Source: Terebella lapidaria (lineage: Eukaryota > Annelida > Polychaeta > Terebellida > Terebellidae). From it: DNA of 64,000 nt. The number at the start of each line of letters is the position of its first letter. Position 1 is the first letter of the stretch. This document shows positions 46,287 through 58,599 of the stretch, one piece after another. The DNA lies in the NCBI GenBank assembly GCA_949152475.1, contig OX424556.1, positions 11,900,664-11,964,663 on the forward strand, in the 5' to 3' direction. Both the position numbers and the translations under genes were made by a program. The notes below the pieces were generated by a model, which saw only the letters and a list, made by a program, of their open reading frames with translations, searched no databases and was not told the origin of the DNA.

Positions 46287-47807
46287 TTAGCCCAAAGGCT
46301 AAGATAGGTTACCGGACAATTTTGGTTTGGCCATGGCAGCATTGGCAGGTAACAGACCTTGAGATTTACCAATCAAGGTTCGCAGTGTAAACATATGACC
46401 TTGGGATTTACCAATCAAGGTCATCCGTATGAACTTCGATGTAACCATTACATTGTATGTGTGCGGCATTTGATATTCTATATGTTGGGTGGAATCGTTT
46501 AGGCCGCTCAGGTCAATTTACACATTCCAAGTCAGACATTTGGCACTCAAGGTCATCTGACGTCAAGTTCAAGGTCATCATTAGTTGTGCCATATATGTC
46601 TTCCTATATGTTCATAATGCAAACAGGAGCTCTATCTGCAAGCATTTCATCTACAAAGGCAAATCTGGGCATTTTTTGACCCCAAAATGGCTGTTTTGAC
46701 CTTTCAAGGTCATCCAAGGTCAAATTCAAGGTCACCACACAAGTCGCCATATATGACTTCCGATTTGAAAGTGCCAATTTCTAAGCTCTATCTTCAAGCG
46801 TTCTATGAGTACAGTCCGGACAGCTCCCATTATGAAGGAAAAAAGTGCCGAAAATTTTCTAAGTCCAAAATTTTTTTCAAAGGGTGAAAATTTTTTTTTG
46901 CCTAGAAATGGCCCAAAATGGATAGTAATGTTATTTGGGGCGAAAAATTTTTTTCGCCGACTCGTCAAAAATTCAAAATGGCCGCCACACTGAGATCGGC
47001 GATTCAAGGGCAACAACACTTATACACGTCGCAGAGGTATATAAGAGGAATCTTTTTAAGCAAAAATCTCAAAACTGATCAGACAGTTTTTGAGAAAATA
47101 CAGACCAGGTGCAAATTTGAGCGTTTTTCGACCCAAAAATGGCTGTTTTGACCTTTCAAGGTCATCCAAGGTCAAATTCAAGGTCACCACACAAGTCGCC
47201 ATATATGACTTCCCATTTGAAAGTGCCAATTTCTAAGCTCTATCTTCAAGCGTTCTATGAGTACAGTCCGGACAGCTCCCATTATGAAGGGAAAAAGTGC
47301 CGAAAATTTTCTAAGTCCAAAATTTTTTTCAAAGGGTGAAAATTTTTTTTTGCTCTAGAAATGGCCCAAAATGGATAGTAATGCGATCTGGGGCGAAAAA
47401 ATTTTTTTTCGCCGACCCGCCAAAAATTCAAAATGGCCGCCACACGAAAACCGGCAGATTTAGGGCAACCAAACTTATACATATCACAGAGGTATATGAG
47501 GGGAATCTTTTGAAACCAAAAACTCAAAACTGATCAGACAGTTTTTGAGAAAATGGCCGTCAAAGTCCAAAATTTAGCGTTTTTCGACAAAAACGGCCGC
47601 CATTTTGAAAAAAATGCGAAAATCAAAAAACAAAAAAATACCTCCTTCTCAAAATATTTTTAGGCATTTTTGTGCAAAATTTCAGAAAGATTCGATCGTT
47701 AACTTTGAAGATAAAAATGTTAACGCCGGACGGACGGACGGACGGACGGACGGACGACGGACGCAACGCCATGCCAATAGGTTATCGGACCAAAGGTCCG
47801 GTAACCT
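46287..47807 (+). mobile_element. Nested element B2
   Basis: Same ends as B1, with the hairpin at 47779-47807 preceded by a perfect GGAC tetramer run. It is about 480 bp longer than B1 because the CAAAATGGCTGTTTTGACC core block occurs twice, near 46684 and 47135. It is inserted in the second A run of E4 (after AAAAACTAAAAAA). Confidence 0.75.
47725..47762 (+). repeat. (GGAC)n microsatellite
   Basis: A run of about seven GGAC tetramers stands just inside the terminal hairpin of B2. An equivalent, slightly shorter run is at 49256-49285 in B3. ACGG-type tetramers at this place are a known feature of bivalve pearl elements. Confidence 0.9.
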
Positions 47808-47812
47808 AAAAA

Positions 47813-49332
47813 TTAGCCCAAAGGCTAAGATAGGTTACCGGACAATTTTGGTTTGGCCATGGCAGCATTGGCAGGTAACAGACCTTGAGATTTACCAATC
47901 AAGGTTCGCAGTGTAAACATATGACCTTGGGATTTACCAATCAAGGTCATCCGTATGAACTTCGATGTAACCATTACATGTATGTGTGCGGCATTTGATA
48001 TTCTATATGTTGGGTGGAATCGTTTAGGCCGCTCAGGTCAATTTACACATTCCAAGTCAGACATTTGGCACTCAAGGTCATCTGACGTCAAGTTCAAGGT
48101 CATCATTAGTTGTGCCATATATGTCTTCCTATATGTTCATAATGCAAACATGAGCTCTATCTGCAAGCATTTCATCTACAAAGGCAAATCTGGGCATTTT
48201 TTGACCCCAAAATGGCTGTTTTGACCTTTCAAGGTCATCCAAGGTCAAATTCAAGGTCACCACACAAGTCGCCATATATGACTTCCCATTTGAAAGTGCC
48301 AATTTCTAAGCTCTATCTTCAAGCGTTCTATGAGTGCAGTCCTGACAGCTCCCATTATGAAGGAAAAAAGTGCCGAAAATTTTCCAAGTCCAAAATTTTT
48401 TTCAAAGGGTGAAAATTTTTTTTTGCCTAGAAATGGCCCAAAATGGATAGTAATGGTATTTGGGGCGAAAAAAATTTTTTTCGCCGACTCGTCAAAAATT
48501 CAAAATGGCCGCCACACTGAGATCGGCGATTCAAGGGCAACAAAACTTATACACGTCACAGAGGTATATAAGAGGAATCTTTTTAAGCAAAAATCTCAAA
48601 ACTGATCAGAAAGTTTTTGAGAAAATACAGACCAGGTGCAAATTTGAGCGTTTTTCGACCCAAAAATGGCTGTTTTGACCTTTCAAGGTCATCCAAGGTC
48701 AAATTCAAGGTCACCACACAAGTCGCCATATATGACTTCCCATTTGAAAGTGCCAATTTCTAAGCTCTATCTTCAAGCGTTCTATGAGTACAGTCCGGAC
48801 AGCTGCCATTATGAAGGGAAAAAGTGCCGAAAATTTTCCAAGTCCAAAATTTTTTTCAAAGGGTGAAAATTTTTTTTTGCTCTAGAAATGGCCCAAAATG
48901 GATAGTAATGCGATCTGGGGCGAAAAAATTTTTTTTCGCCGACCCGCCAAAAATTCAAAATGGCCGCCACACGGAAACCGGCAGATTTAGGGCAACCAAA
49001 CTTATACATATCACAGAGGTATATGAGGGGAATCTTTTGAAACCAAAAACTCAAAACTGATCAGACAGTTTTTGAGAAAATGGCCGTCAAAGTCCAAAAT
49101 TGAGCGTTTTTTCGACAAAAAACGGCCGCCATTTTGAAAAAAATGCGAAAATCAAAAAACAAAAAAATACCTCCTTCTCAAAATATTTTTAGGCATTTTT
49201 GTGCAAAATTTCAGAAAGATTCGATCGTTAACTTTAAAGATAAAAATGTTAACGCCGGACGGACGGACGGACGGACGGACGACGGACGCAACGCCATGCC
49301 AATAGGTTATCGGACCAAAGGTCCGGTAACCT
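47813..49332 (+). mobile_element. Nested element B3
   Basis: A near-identical copy of B2, joined head-to-tail after five A residues. It has the same double core, a GGAC run at 49258-49280 and a hairpin at 49304-49332. The high similarity of B2 and B3 points to recent tandem amplification. Confidence 0.75.
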
Positions 49333-49765
49333 AAAAATGCCTCCTTCTTGAATTATTTTTAAGTATTTTTGTGCAAAATTTCAGAAAAATTCGCCTGTAA
49401 ACAAAAAAGATAAAAATGTGGACGACGACGACGACGACGGACGACGACGGACGCAACGCCATGCCAATAGGTTATCGGACCATAGATCCGGTAACCTAAA
49501 AAGTTACTGAACAGATTTTGAGAAAATGGCCGCCAAAGTCAAAAATCAGGCATTTTTCGTCGAAAACGGCCGCCATTTTGAAAAAAATGCGAAAATAAAA
49601 AAACTAAAAAATACCTCCTTCTTGAATTATTTTTAAGTATTTTTGTGCAAAATTTCAGAAAAATTCGCCCGTAAACAAAAAAGATAAAAATGTGGACGAC
49701 GACGACGACGGACGACGGACGCAACGCCATGCCAATAGGTTATCGGACCATAGGTCCGGTAACCT

Positions 49766-50460
49766 AAAATGCCAACTCAGCAAATAAAATTCAGGTCCAC
49801 GTTCATCCCTAATACCCCTCAGACATTTTTCTAGGTTGACAAGTCTGAAATGAGGTCAAGGTCAAAGTTCATCTGAAATATCCATCAGACAGTTTTGTCT
49901 AAGGTGACGTGTCTGAAAATAGCGTTCGTTTCGCTCTACGAGGCACAGTTTCCGAGTTATGCAGGAAGCCTCTTGCTCAGCAAAAAATCTTCCAAGCTCT
50001 AGGTTGACTTGACCATATGACCCCAAAATCGATAGGGTCCTTCCCTGGCGATATATGGACCTCCATGCAAAATTTTGCAGACATTTATTTCATCCTCATA
50101 GACCTCGGAAGGCTCGGATCCAGCTCCAAAACTATTCAGCACTTCTAATACTGGTATGTCCGATCAGTGGTGTTTTGAGTCAATCTGTTGAGGCATTTTC
50201 CAGTTATTGCGTGGAAAAAGAAACGGAGGAAAGTGAAAAAGAAAAACATAGCACCAAGGGTGCTGTAGCTTACCGGCAATCATGTGAATTGCGTAGAATA
50301 CTGAATACATATAAATTGTTACACTGATGTTAAAAACAATATGTTAAAACATCTTCGTAAATGTTGATAGAAACACATTTCCTGTATGGACTATAATACG
50401 AAATCAAGTTACATCTTGAAAGATTTTTTTCGTTAATGACAAATTTTCACAGACAGTCGA
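49766..50460. other. Repeat remnant and unique DNA
   Basis: 49775-49960 is a diverged, reversed copy of the unit found at 16040-17250. 49961-50460 looks unique, with no gene and only weak short open frames. Confidence 0.55.
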
Positions 50461-51696
50461 TTCAAAGGCAACAAAACTTATACACATCACAAACGTAAAA
50501 TAGGAATAATCTTATACATGATTTAGAGGAAAACTGTCTGAATAGATTTCGATAAAATGACCACCCAAAAGCAAAATTCATCGATTTTTTCGACAAAAAA
50601 GGTCGTTTTGACCTTTCATGGTCATTGAAGGTCAAATTCAAGGTCACCACTCAAACCGCTCAAACCACAGTCACCACTCAAATATATGATTTCCCATTTG
50701 AATATGCCAATACTTAGGCTCTATCTTGAAGTGTTGTATGAGATTACTCTGCATAGCTCCCAGTATGAATTTGGGTGAAATTTTCTAAGTCCAAAACAAT
50801 TTTCAATTTTTTTTTTTTTTTGCTGGAAATGGCTCAAAACGAATAGATCTAGTGACTCGATTTGGGAAAAAAAAATTTTTTTTGGCCGACTCGTCAAAAA
50901 ATCAAAATGGCCGCCCCACGCAGACCGTCATTTCAAAGACAACAAAATTTACACACATCATAAAGGTACATAAGGAGAATCTTATAAAGTACATGATTTT
51001 GAGGAAAACTGTCTGAATAGATTTCGAGAAAATGACGACCAAAGGCAAAATTCATCGTTTTTTCGACAAAAAAGGTGGTTTTGACCTTTCAAGGTCATTG
51101 AAGGTCAAATTCAAGGTCACCAATCAAACCGCAATATATGATTTCCCATTTGAATGTGCCAATACTTAGGCTCTATCTTGGAGTGTTCTATGAGATTACT
51201 CTGCATAGCTCCCATTATGAAGGAAAAATTGGGTGAAATTTTCTAAGTCCAAAAAATTTTCAATGGAAATGGCTCAAAATGAATAGTGACTTGATTTGGG
51301 ACAAAAAAAATTTTTTTCACCGACCCGTCAAAAAATCAAAATGGCCGCCACACGCAGACCGGCGATTCAAGGGCAACGAAATTTATACATGTCATAGAGG
51401 TACATGAGAGGATTGTTTTGAAACAAAAATCTCAAAACTGATCAGACAGTTTTTGAGAAAATGGTCAACAAAGTCCAAAATTGGCAATTTTTCGTCAAAT
51501 ATGGCCGCCAAATCGGCAAAAACGATTCAATCAAAAAAATTAAAAAAACGTTTTTAGATATTGGCCTGAGATATGTTCTGACAAATTTATGGGGAAATCA
51601 TCATGCCAAAAAAAAGTTACAGACCCGGACGGACGACGGACGACAGACGACGGATGGACGAAAAACCACGATAATAGCTTGTCGGCCCGGTAAGCT
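50461..51696 (+). mobile_element. Hairpin-ended element, AGCTT subfamily, with duplicated core
   Basis: Two ~480-bp tandem copies of a B-like core (GGTCGTTTTGACCTTTCATGG, CCATTTGAATATGCCAATAC, AAAATGGCCGCC) are followed by a tail with GACGGACGACGGACG and a short hairpin at 51676-51696 (arms AGCTTGTCGG and CCGGTAAGCT). The terminal sequence matches the AGCTTACCG subfamily at 14151, in opposite orientation. The 5' end is not clear. Confidence 0.6.
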
Positions 51697-52129
51697 AAAA
51701 ACTCCGACAAAATCACAAGGGCATTTCTTGCCGGCATGCCATAAAAAAAGTGAAAAATCCTGTCTGTGAACTTGGGAATGCTGCCAATAATATTCGATGG
51801 ATGGCTAGCTTGTACTTTAGTATACTAGTAGCGTTAGGGATCGACCAGTGTTCTTGAGAAAACTATTTTAGCCTGATGGCTGCAATCAAGAACTACAGTG
51901 TATTCAAGTCAATTTTGTTTGTTATTATCGTTCAACACGAGTTTTTTTGCAATATTCATTGATTTTTGTCGAAAACGAGGTAGGCAAAATGTGGGCGATA
52001 AAAAATCAGGATCAGAAAATCCTGGTCAATGGGAGCTGCCCCCCCAAAAAAAAAAAAAAAAAAAAAAATTGGAATATTTCAGATCTCTCTATCTCTGATC
52101 ATTTCCGAGGTGTACCAAGATATACTTTT
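51697..52129. other. Short unique stretch with a poly(C)/poly(A) run
   Basis: No gene is visible. A seven-C run followed by about 23 A residues (52039-52068) could be an old retroposon tail or simple slippage. It lies just before the LINE. Confidence 0.4.
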
Positions 52130-53931
52130 ATATAAACTTTTGTATATTTTGTGTGATTTATAACTTTGCAGACAAACTGGCACTGAACATGTGTGAGAAA
52201 AATGATAAAAAATTTTGGAGCCTTGTTAAAAACAAGCTGAACAGTAAAATCCCACTTCCTAGTAATATCGATGGTGTATGTGGTGAGGCAGGTATCACTG
52301 ATATGTGGAAGACTCACTATCAGAATATTTTTACTACGGTTGCCGATAGTAACTGTCAGGAATTATCATCTCAGTTAGCTGACCAAGTGATTGTTTTAGA
52401 TCAAGACATGGTGGTCGCTGCTAGTGAAGTACAGGGAATAGTTTGTGGTCTTAAAGGGGGTAAGGCTTCAGGCCCCGATAATATTACGGTGGAACATTTG
52501 AAATATTGCCATCCATTAATCGGTTCACTGTTGGCTCAACTCAGTACATCTATGTTTATTCATGGGTATATGCCTGAATGCTTGGTTCAGTCCATCATCA
52601 TTCCAATTATTAAAAATAAACACAGTAGTATCACTGATAAACATAATTATCGACCGATCTGTTTGTCCAATGTTTTCACTAGAATCTTTGAAAAAATTAT
52701 TTTGAACAGAGTTGATGTTTTTCTTGTGTCCACTGCAAACCAGTTTGGTTTCAAGAGGAAGCATGGAACTGATCTGTGTGTGTTTGCTCTCAAAGAATTA
52801 CTCAGGTTTTATGTTTCACATGGTTCATGTATGTTCATTGCATTTTTAGATGCTACAAAAGCGTTTGATCGGGTCAATCACCACAAGCTTCTTGTAAAGT
52901 TAAGTAATACTGGTATCCCTACCTATGTCATACGACTTATTGCCTATTGGTACAGTATTCAAACTATGTCCATTAGGTGGGGCGGACAGGTGTCTGAACC
53001 CTTTAGGATAACAAATGGTGTTAGACAGGGTGGTACCTTATCTCCTCTCTTGTTTAATTTATATATTAATGACCTGAGTACTACACTGAATAATATTCCT
53101 GTTGGGTGTTGTATCGACAACAAGATTACTAATCATTTACTTTACGCTGATGATCTAGTCTTAATTGCACCGTCGGCTAAAGGGTTACAGGCCCTCCTCG
53201 ATCATTGTTTCGCCTTTGGCATTGATAATGATATTATATTTAGCTCAACCAAGTCACAAGTTATGGTATGTAATAAGGAAAAGTTTAATATCATTGAACC
53301 CTCTAAACTGTCTTTGGGCTCTAATGTGTTAGCAGAGGTTGACTGTTATAGATATCTAGGTCACATTGTAAACTCAAAATTATGTGACGATGATGACATC
53401 AAATCTAAACGCAGTGTTTTGTATGCTAGAGCCAATATGCTGATCCGAAAGTTTTACTTTTGTTCTGATGTTATTAAAGTAAAATTGTTTAATGTACATT
53501 GTCGTAATATATATATGGTCGGCCTCTGGGCCAAATTTAGTAATTCCTCCTTTAATAGTATCAAGGTTGCTTACAATAATGCCTATAGAATTTTGCTGAA
53601 CCGGCCCTGGCGATGTAGTGCAAGTCAGATGTTTGCACATTCTCATGTTGATAATTTCCATACATATCTTCGAAACACAGTGTATGGCCTTAAGTGCAGA
53701 GTGCTCCATTCCGCCAACAGTATTTTGGTCACTCTTGTATCCAGTGATGTCTTCCGTGAATCCGTCCTTGTCAAACTTTGGAATTTATCTTTGTTTACTG
53801 TTCTTGTGTGAACGTGTTTTTTACATGATATTTTTATTTTTGTAATCTGTATGTTTTTATACAACTCATATTTATTGTAGGTGTCTATGGACCATGGTGT
53901 CTGAAATAAAGATCAAACATCAAACAAACAT
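52130..53931 (+). mobile_element. 5'-truncated LINE with open reverse-transcriptase frame
   Basis: An open frame of about 552 codons (52153-53811) covers most of a non-LTR reverse transcriptase. Visible motifs are GGKASGPDNI, NYRPICLSN, AFLDATKAFDRVNH, NGVRQGGTLSPLLFNLYIND, the catalytic LLYADDLVLIAPS, and DCYRYLGHIVNSK. No endonuclease lies upstream, so the copy is 5'-truncated, as is usual for LINEs. The frame ends at TGA near 53811, followed by ~120 bp of 3' UTR and an AAACATCAAACAAAC-like tail. I see no RNase H domain. The clade is uncertain; it resembles the Jockey/CR1/I assemblage. The undamaged frame suggests a young insertion. Confidence 0.85.
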
Positions 53932-56248
53932 AACTTCATTAACTCATTTCATAATTTATACTAAAGCAGTAATATTGGTAGGATATTTTATGAAAATATT
54001 CACATAAGTAACATCATTGAAAATGCAACATGAGCTTGGCCAGTCTGGAAGGCACCTTTTCGCCCAAGAAAATTTGCAAAATTGGTGTCTCGCATAGATC
54101 TAACACTGTTTGAGGCGTGCAATTCTGCCAATTCAGTGCCGGGCTGTGATACCTCACTGTCTCTTTTGTCGAGTTTTAGGAGGGGGTCAGATTCATTTGA
54201 GATGGGGGGGGGGGGGGGGGAGTCATGCACCAGGTGCCCTCCCCCCTGGATCCACCTATGGAGGTGGGGACGCTGGCCTGCGACTGTGCGAGTGGGATAG
54301 ATCTATCTTTGGAGGTGGGACACCTGTTGTAATTATGTCATGAATAGCAATGCCAATAGATCAATAGCCTACACGGTGAGCCATGCGATCACCGTGATAT
54401 GATATACAGCATCACCTGATCACAGCAACAAAGCTCAAAGTTGGGTCGACAACTTCCGTCTGTGTCGGGACGTCACATTTCAGTTCGTGACATATAAGTT
54501 GGGGAGTGGGACACTGCTGACAGCCACACTTACCGGTCTGATAAACTGGCTAGATGTGTTTCACGCTGACACCAATGTCACAATAAATACGGTACATGGA
54601 ACAAATGACTCTCTGAGTAGCGTAAACAATTATTTGAAAGGAAATGGATACCTACCGAACTGAAAGTCCGCCTGTCGAGTTGTTGTGTCACTTGTGGGTT
54701 GGGAAGAGGGGGGCGGTTCTTCTGTCACCAGCCACAGGGGGGCGCCACATGAAATTGTCTCGTGCATTCACCAGGTAGCGCCAGTGGGCACTCGTGAGGA
54801 TTTCAGAGCTAAACGCGCGCTTTTTAAATGAATAGATCTAACAATAGCGCGTTTCTTACACTTGGTAGAACATGAACCTGGCAGGATATTTTTGCGCATT
54901 TCTTACACCTGGTAGAACATGAAGAAAGACTTACGTGGTAGAAAGTTAAACCAGTTTCCAGAAAGTTATAGGCCTAGGCCGACCCCCGGATCATACCCCC
55001 CCCCCCCCCCCCAAAAAAAAAATGGAGTTCTAAGCAGGTAAGCCTATAGGTAGGCCCCTACTGTTTTGAAGTTCCTAATAGGCCACTAACTACTAGGATA
55101 TGCCTATAGTAGTAGGCATACCACAAGGCTATCCTTACGTTGCACAACATTAGCCTACCACATGACAACTCCCGGGAACAAGTTCCGCTTGAAATATTTG
55201 ATCCCCATTCTAAATGTCAAAAATAGAAACGAAGCGAACCCATCTGAAGGGCGGTACCTTGAGTGGTGGTGGCGGACCTGTGTTCTCTTTATACCAATGT
55301 TGAGGTGTTTTACCAGTAGATCACTGATGTACAGTGTCGTATCCTGACTTTGTATCAGTGGCGGTTGACCTGTACCAGCGACTGTCAGGCCATAGGGCCT
55401 ATGTATCTAACTTAATATGTATCAAAATCAAAAATATTATCTCCAAATTCATGATCGAACAGTCATGTGAAATTATGATATGTACGGAACAAAACGATCT
55501 ACAAACATCCATGGCAGGAAGATTCTGCGTGTTTTCCTCCTCTAGTTTGGACACCTAAATTATGAGTAATCAGCAGTATGAACCCCTAAAACCAAATTTG
55601 GCCGCATCATGCCTGCTGGAATCGTCAAAACAGTAGGATGTGGAGTTTCAAAGGAGCTGTCCGGTCCTGGACAGCGGAACCATTCAGACCCTCCCAGGTG
55701 GATTCCATAGGTTGCTAAACTTCTATAAAACATCCTACTCATTGCTTATAGACTAAAATTTTGAGTAAAAATGTGGCTGCAATTATTAAAATATGGCGCT
55801 ACATGTATTCAAGGATGGCAGTAAGTATAAGTATGGATACGTCAGGTGAAACCCCATCATCATTGAAACTTTATAACAATGAAACAATTATAGTATGGCA
55901 TCATGTGAGTATCTGTCGATTAATATCTCTTGTCTTCGTGTCAGCACATGTTCTGCAGAAATACAATGCCTATTGACAATGCCCGTTCAATCAGGTGAGA
56001 TGTCATAGCTTCAGAGAATTGCTGGTAACTCATCTGTCTTCATCGACCAGGAAATGGGGTACCTGCTGGTGCGATGTGCTTTTGGGGCTCTAAAACAGTC
56101 TATTATGCCCAAGAAGTACAAAAAAACGTCATGTCCATTGTTTGTATTATGCAAAAACAAACATGACAAAAATTTAATGTAACATTATTACGTTTTTGTA
56201 TGAATTTGGCAAGTAGACTGTTTCTATGGTTTGTCTATACCCGAATTA
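53932..56248. other. Non-coding DNA with G and C homopolymer runs
   Basis: No credible gene. G-runs of ~15 (54206-54220) and C-runs of ~16 followed by nine A (54997-55021) stand out. A direct repeat (TTTCTTACAC-TGGTAGAACATGAA) occurs at about 54850 and 54898. There are scattered CpG-containing patches near 54420-54850. Confidence 0.4.
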
Positions 56249-58599
56249 CATGGTGGCGATCCTGGTGGCAAACAGGAACCCCATTGTCCCACGCAAGTTT
56301 TGATGACTATAGATTATAGAGTCTGCTCGTAGAAATGTAACCCATGGTACTGGTAAATAGGTGGGTGGTGTACCATGGCATACCCAAGCAGGTACACTTG
56401 GATCAGGACACACAATTCGAAAGCCCTCTGTTCCGGGGCCTTGCAGAAATGCTAGGGAGTACCAAGGGCAGGACCACCCCCAACAGGCCCAAGTCTGACG
56501 GATAGGTTGAACGGTTCAACCAATCTGTCCCCAATATGCTAGCGGCCTTTGTCAACAATCGTGCAAATGACTGGGATGGCCACCTCCTTCTTAACGTCTT
56601 ACCGGATGATGGAACCAGATGATGTTCTAATCTTGGATACATCCGGTCAGCATCCAGAGACTCCGGACGAACGGATACGTCGAATGGTTGGCCCGACTGA
56701 TTCGTCAGATGGGAGTCCAGACGACTTACCGCCAGTTGTCCTCGGTGATCCGCAGGTGCCACAGGAGTCTCCAGACATCACGGATGGATGGCGGCCACGT
56801 CATCAAGCACATGCGCCGTCACAGTACAGGTGGGACTGACGTTCCGCTCATATTGACGTGGAAGGTGTGGTATCCATCTATCACCCCAAGGATGGATTTT
56901 AGGTAGTTCCGCAGGAGTCCGGACCACTTAATACCGCGATCACAACTTTATGGTGGTCCACAGGTGTAAGAGGATGGACACTTCGTGCCATAATGCCGCC
57001 ACCCCGCATCCGACCTCCCATAGTTTCTAATGCTAATGTCGTCCAGCAAGCCTATCCGCATCATGTGGACTGTTGTCTGGCGTAGTAATCCCAATGCCTG
57101 CACCGACCGGACCACTTTTGCAGACTTGCCGGATGCCCGAGGGTCCTTGCCGGACCTTGCCGGACTTGCCGGATGCCCGAGGGTCCTGGGGCAGAAAGAG
57201 GTTGGGACTTTCGTCCGCTGCGGTAAAAGCATCTATGGGGGCTGGCTATGGACGCAGGGATAGTGTCCGGATGTGTGGATTCTTTCAGGTGACCTGCTTT
57301 GGTGTGGCATCACCCGTGAGCAACTACTCTAGTTAAGTATATATAGAAGTTCAAGGTTTCTAATGGCAGGAAACCATTTTCACCATTATTTTAATGGGTC
57401 CGGTCATGGTCGGCACATATGGCTCGACTGTAACAGGCAGAATACATACGCCTTCGTGTGATCCGGCCAGAATGATCGAAATCCCTTCCCTTCTTCTAAG
57501 AAGAGGGTCGAATTGTATTTGCGACAGCATACTTTGTGGTTTCAAATCTCTATCATTACATTTATAAGGTCAATATGCCAATGAACTGTGATTGTCTGGT
57601 GCTGGACTCCGTCCGCGGGCAGTTCGGGATGAACACTGGCAATTGATTTCATCATATTTTAGGTTTTCTAGCTTGGGCGTCGGCATGGAGGGCTTCACCC
57701 CCTAACCCCCGGGTTACGGATCTGTCGGCTTCTTGTCTAAATCTACTAAACTGCGCTCCCTTAGTCGATTTGTGGCCACGTAGCTTTGCTCAGTGGTTTT
57801 TCTGTATGCTGTGGTTGTTAGTGGGCGTCTGGTCAACGCCCACAGGCCGAACAAGTGTTTGGAAGCTACTGTGCGCATACACATTTGCCTTGTAAGCGTA
57901 CTTTCGATTTTGAGAAGTGATTTTGCTTATTTACCTATATTTCATAATATTATTTATAGGTGGATTATTTGAACCACAAAGACGCTACTACTTCGTGGAA
58001 ATTCAATGTGGAAATTCTATTTTTTCTCGATTAATGTCACAATTGAGATTTATTTATGTGATATATTTCCTCCCTGGTGCAACAGAGAGTTTAAAATCAG
58101 GAAATTTGGCTCTCGAAAGAGGGGTGTAAGAAATTGTGTACATGTTGGCAGTGGCGGAATGCCATGAACTAAGACAAAAGTTTGGGGAATGATATGATTA
58201 TTTTATTGTTGCTTTTACTTTTTATATTTGTTCCATCCACAAGTGGATGGTGACTGTCAATTTGCTCTATCCTACTGTAGTGATTATTTCTTGTTATTGA
58301 CCGCCAGTGCGGCAGCTATACGCTGATGTGATTTAATTACTGATTAACATAACGGGATCCCCAGGGATGACCTACAAAACTTTTGGTCACCTTCATACCT
58401 GGTATGCTAGGAGTGGAGGAGATAATTGAAAAACGCAATCCGATTGTCGCTCTGTGCTATTGTCTGTCAGAGAATAGACGTTTCTATATGAAGATATGTG
58501 TACATGCTGAGCATGTAGAATTGTTGTCTTTGTTTTCATACATCGCATGCATAGCCGGTGTAAGCTGGTCATTCAAGAGTTGGCCCTGGTGGAGACAGA

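Larger units (their letters stand above)
43972..49765 (+). mobile_element. Array unit E4, split by nested elements
   Basis: Begins TTAGGCCAAGGGCC. Its body is visible at 43972-45125, then resumes as tail pieces at 46171-46286, 49333-49497 and 49498-49765. Two tail ends with hairpins are present (49469-49497 and 49737-49765), so either two E units are interleaved or the tail was duplicated. Elements B1, B2 and B3 fill the gaps. Each break lies in an A run. Confidence 0.6.

Noticed and set aside
45268-49060. Many 60-100-codon frames in the B elements on both strands
   Set aside because: They are reading-frame by-products of near-identical repeats and appear on both strands at once.
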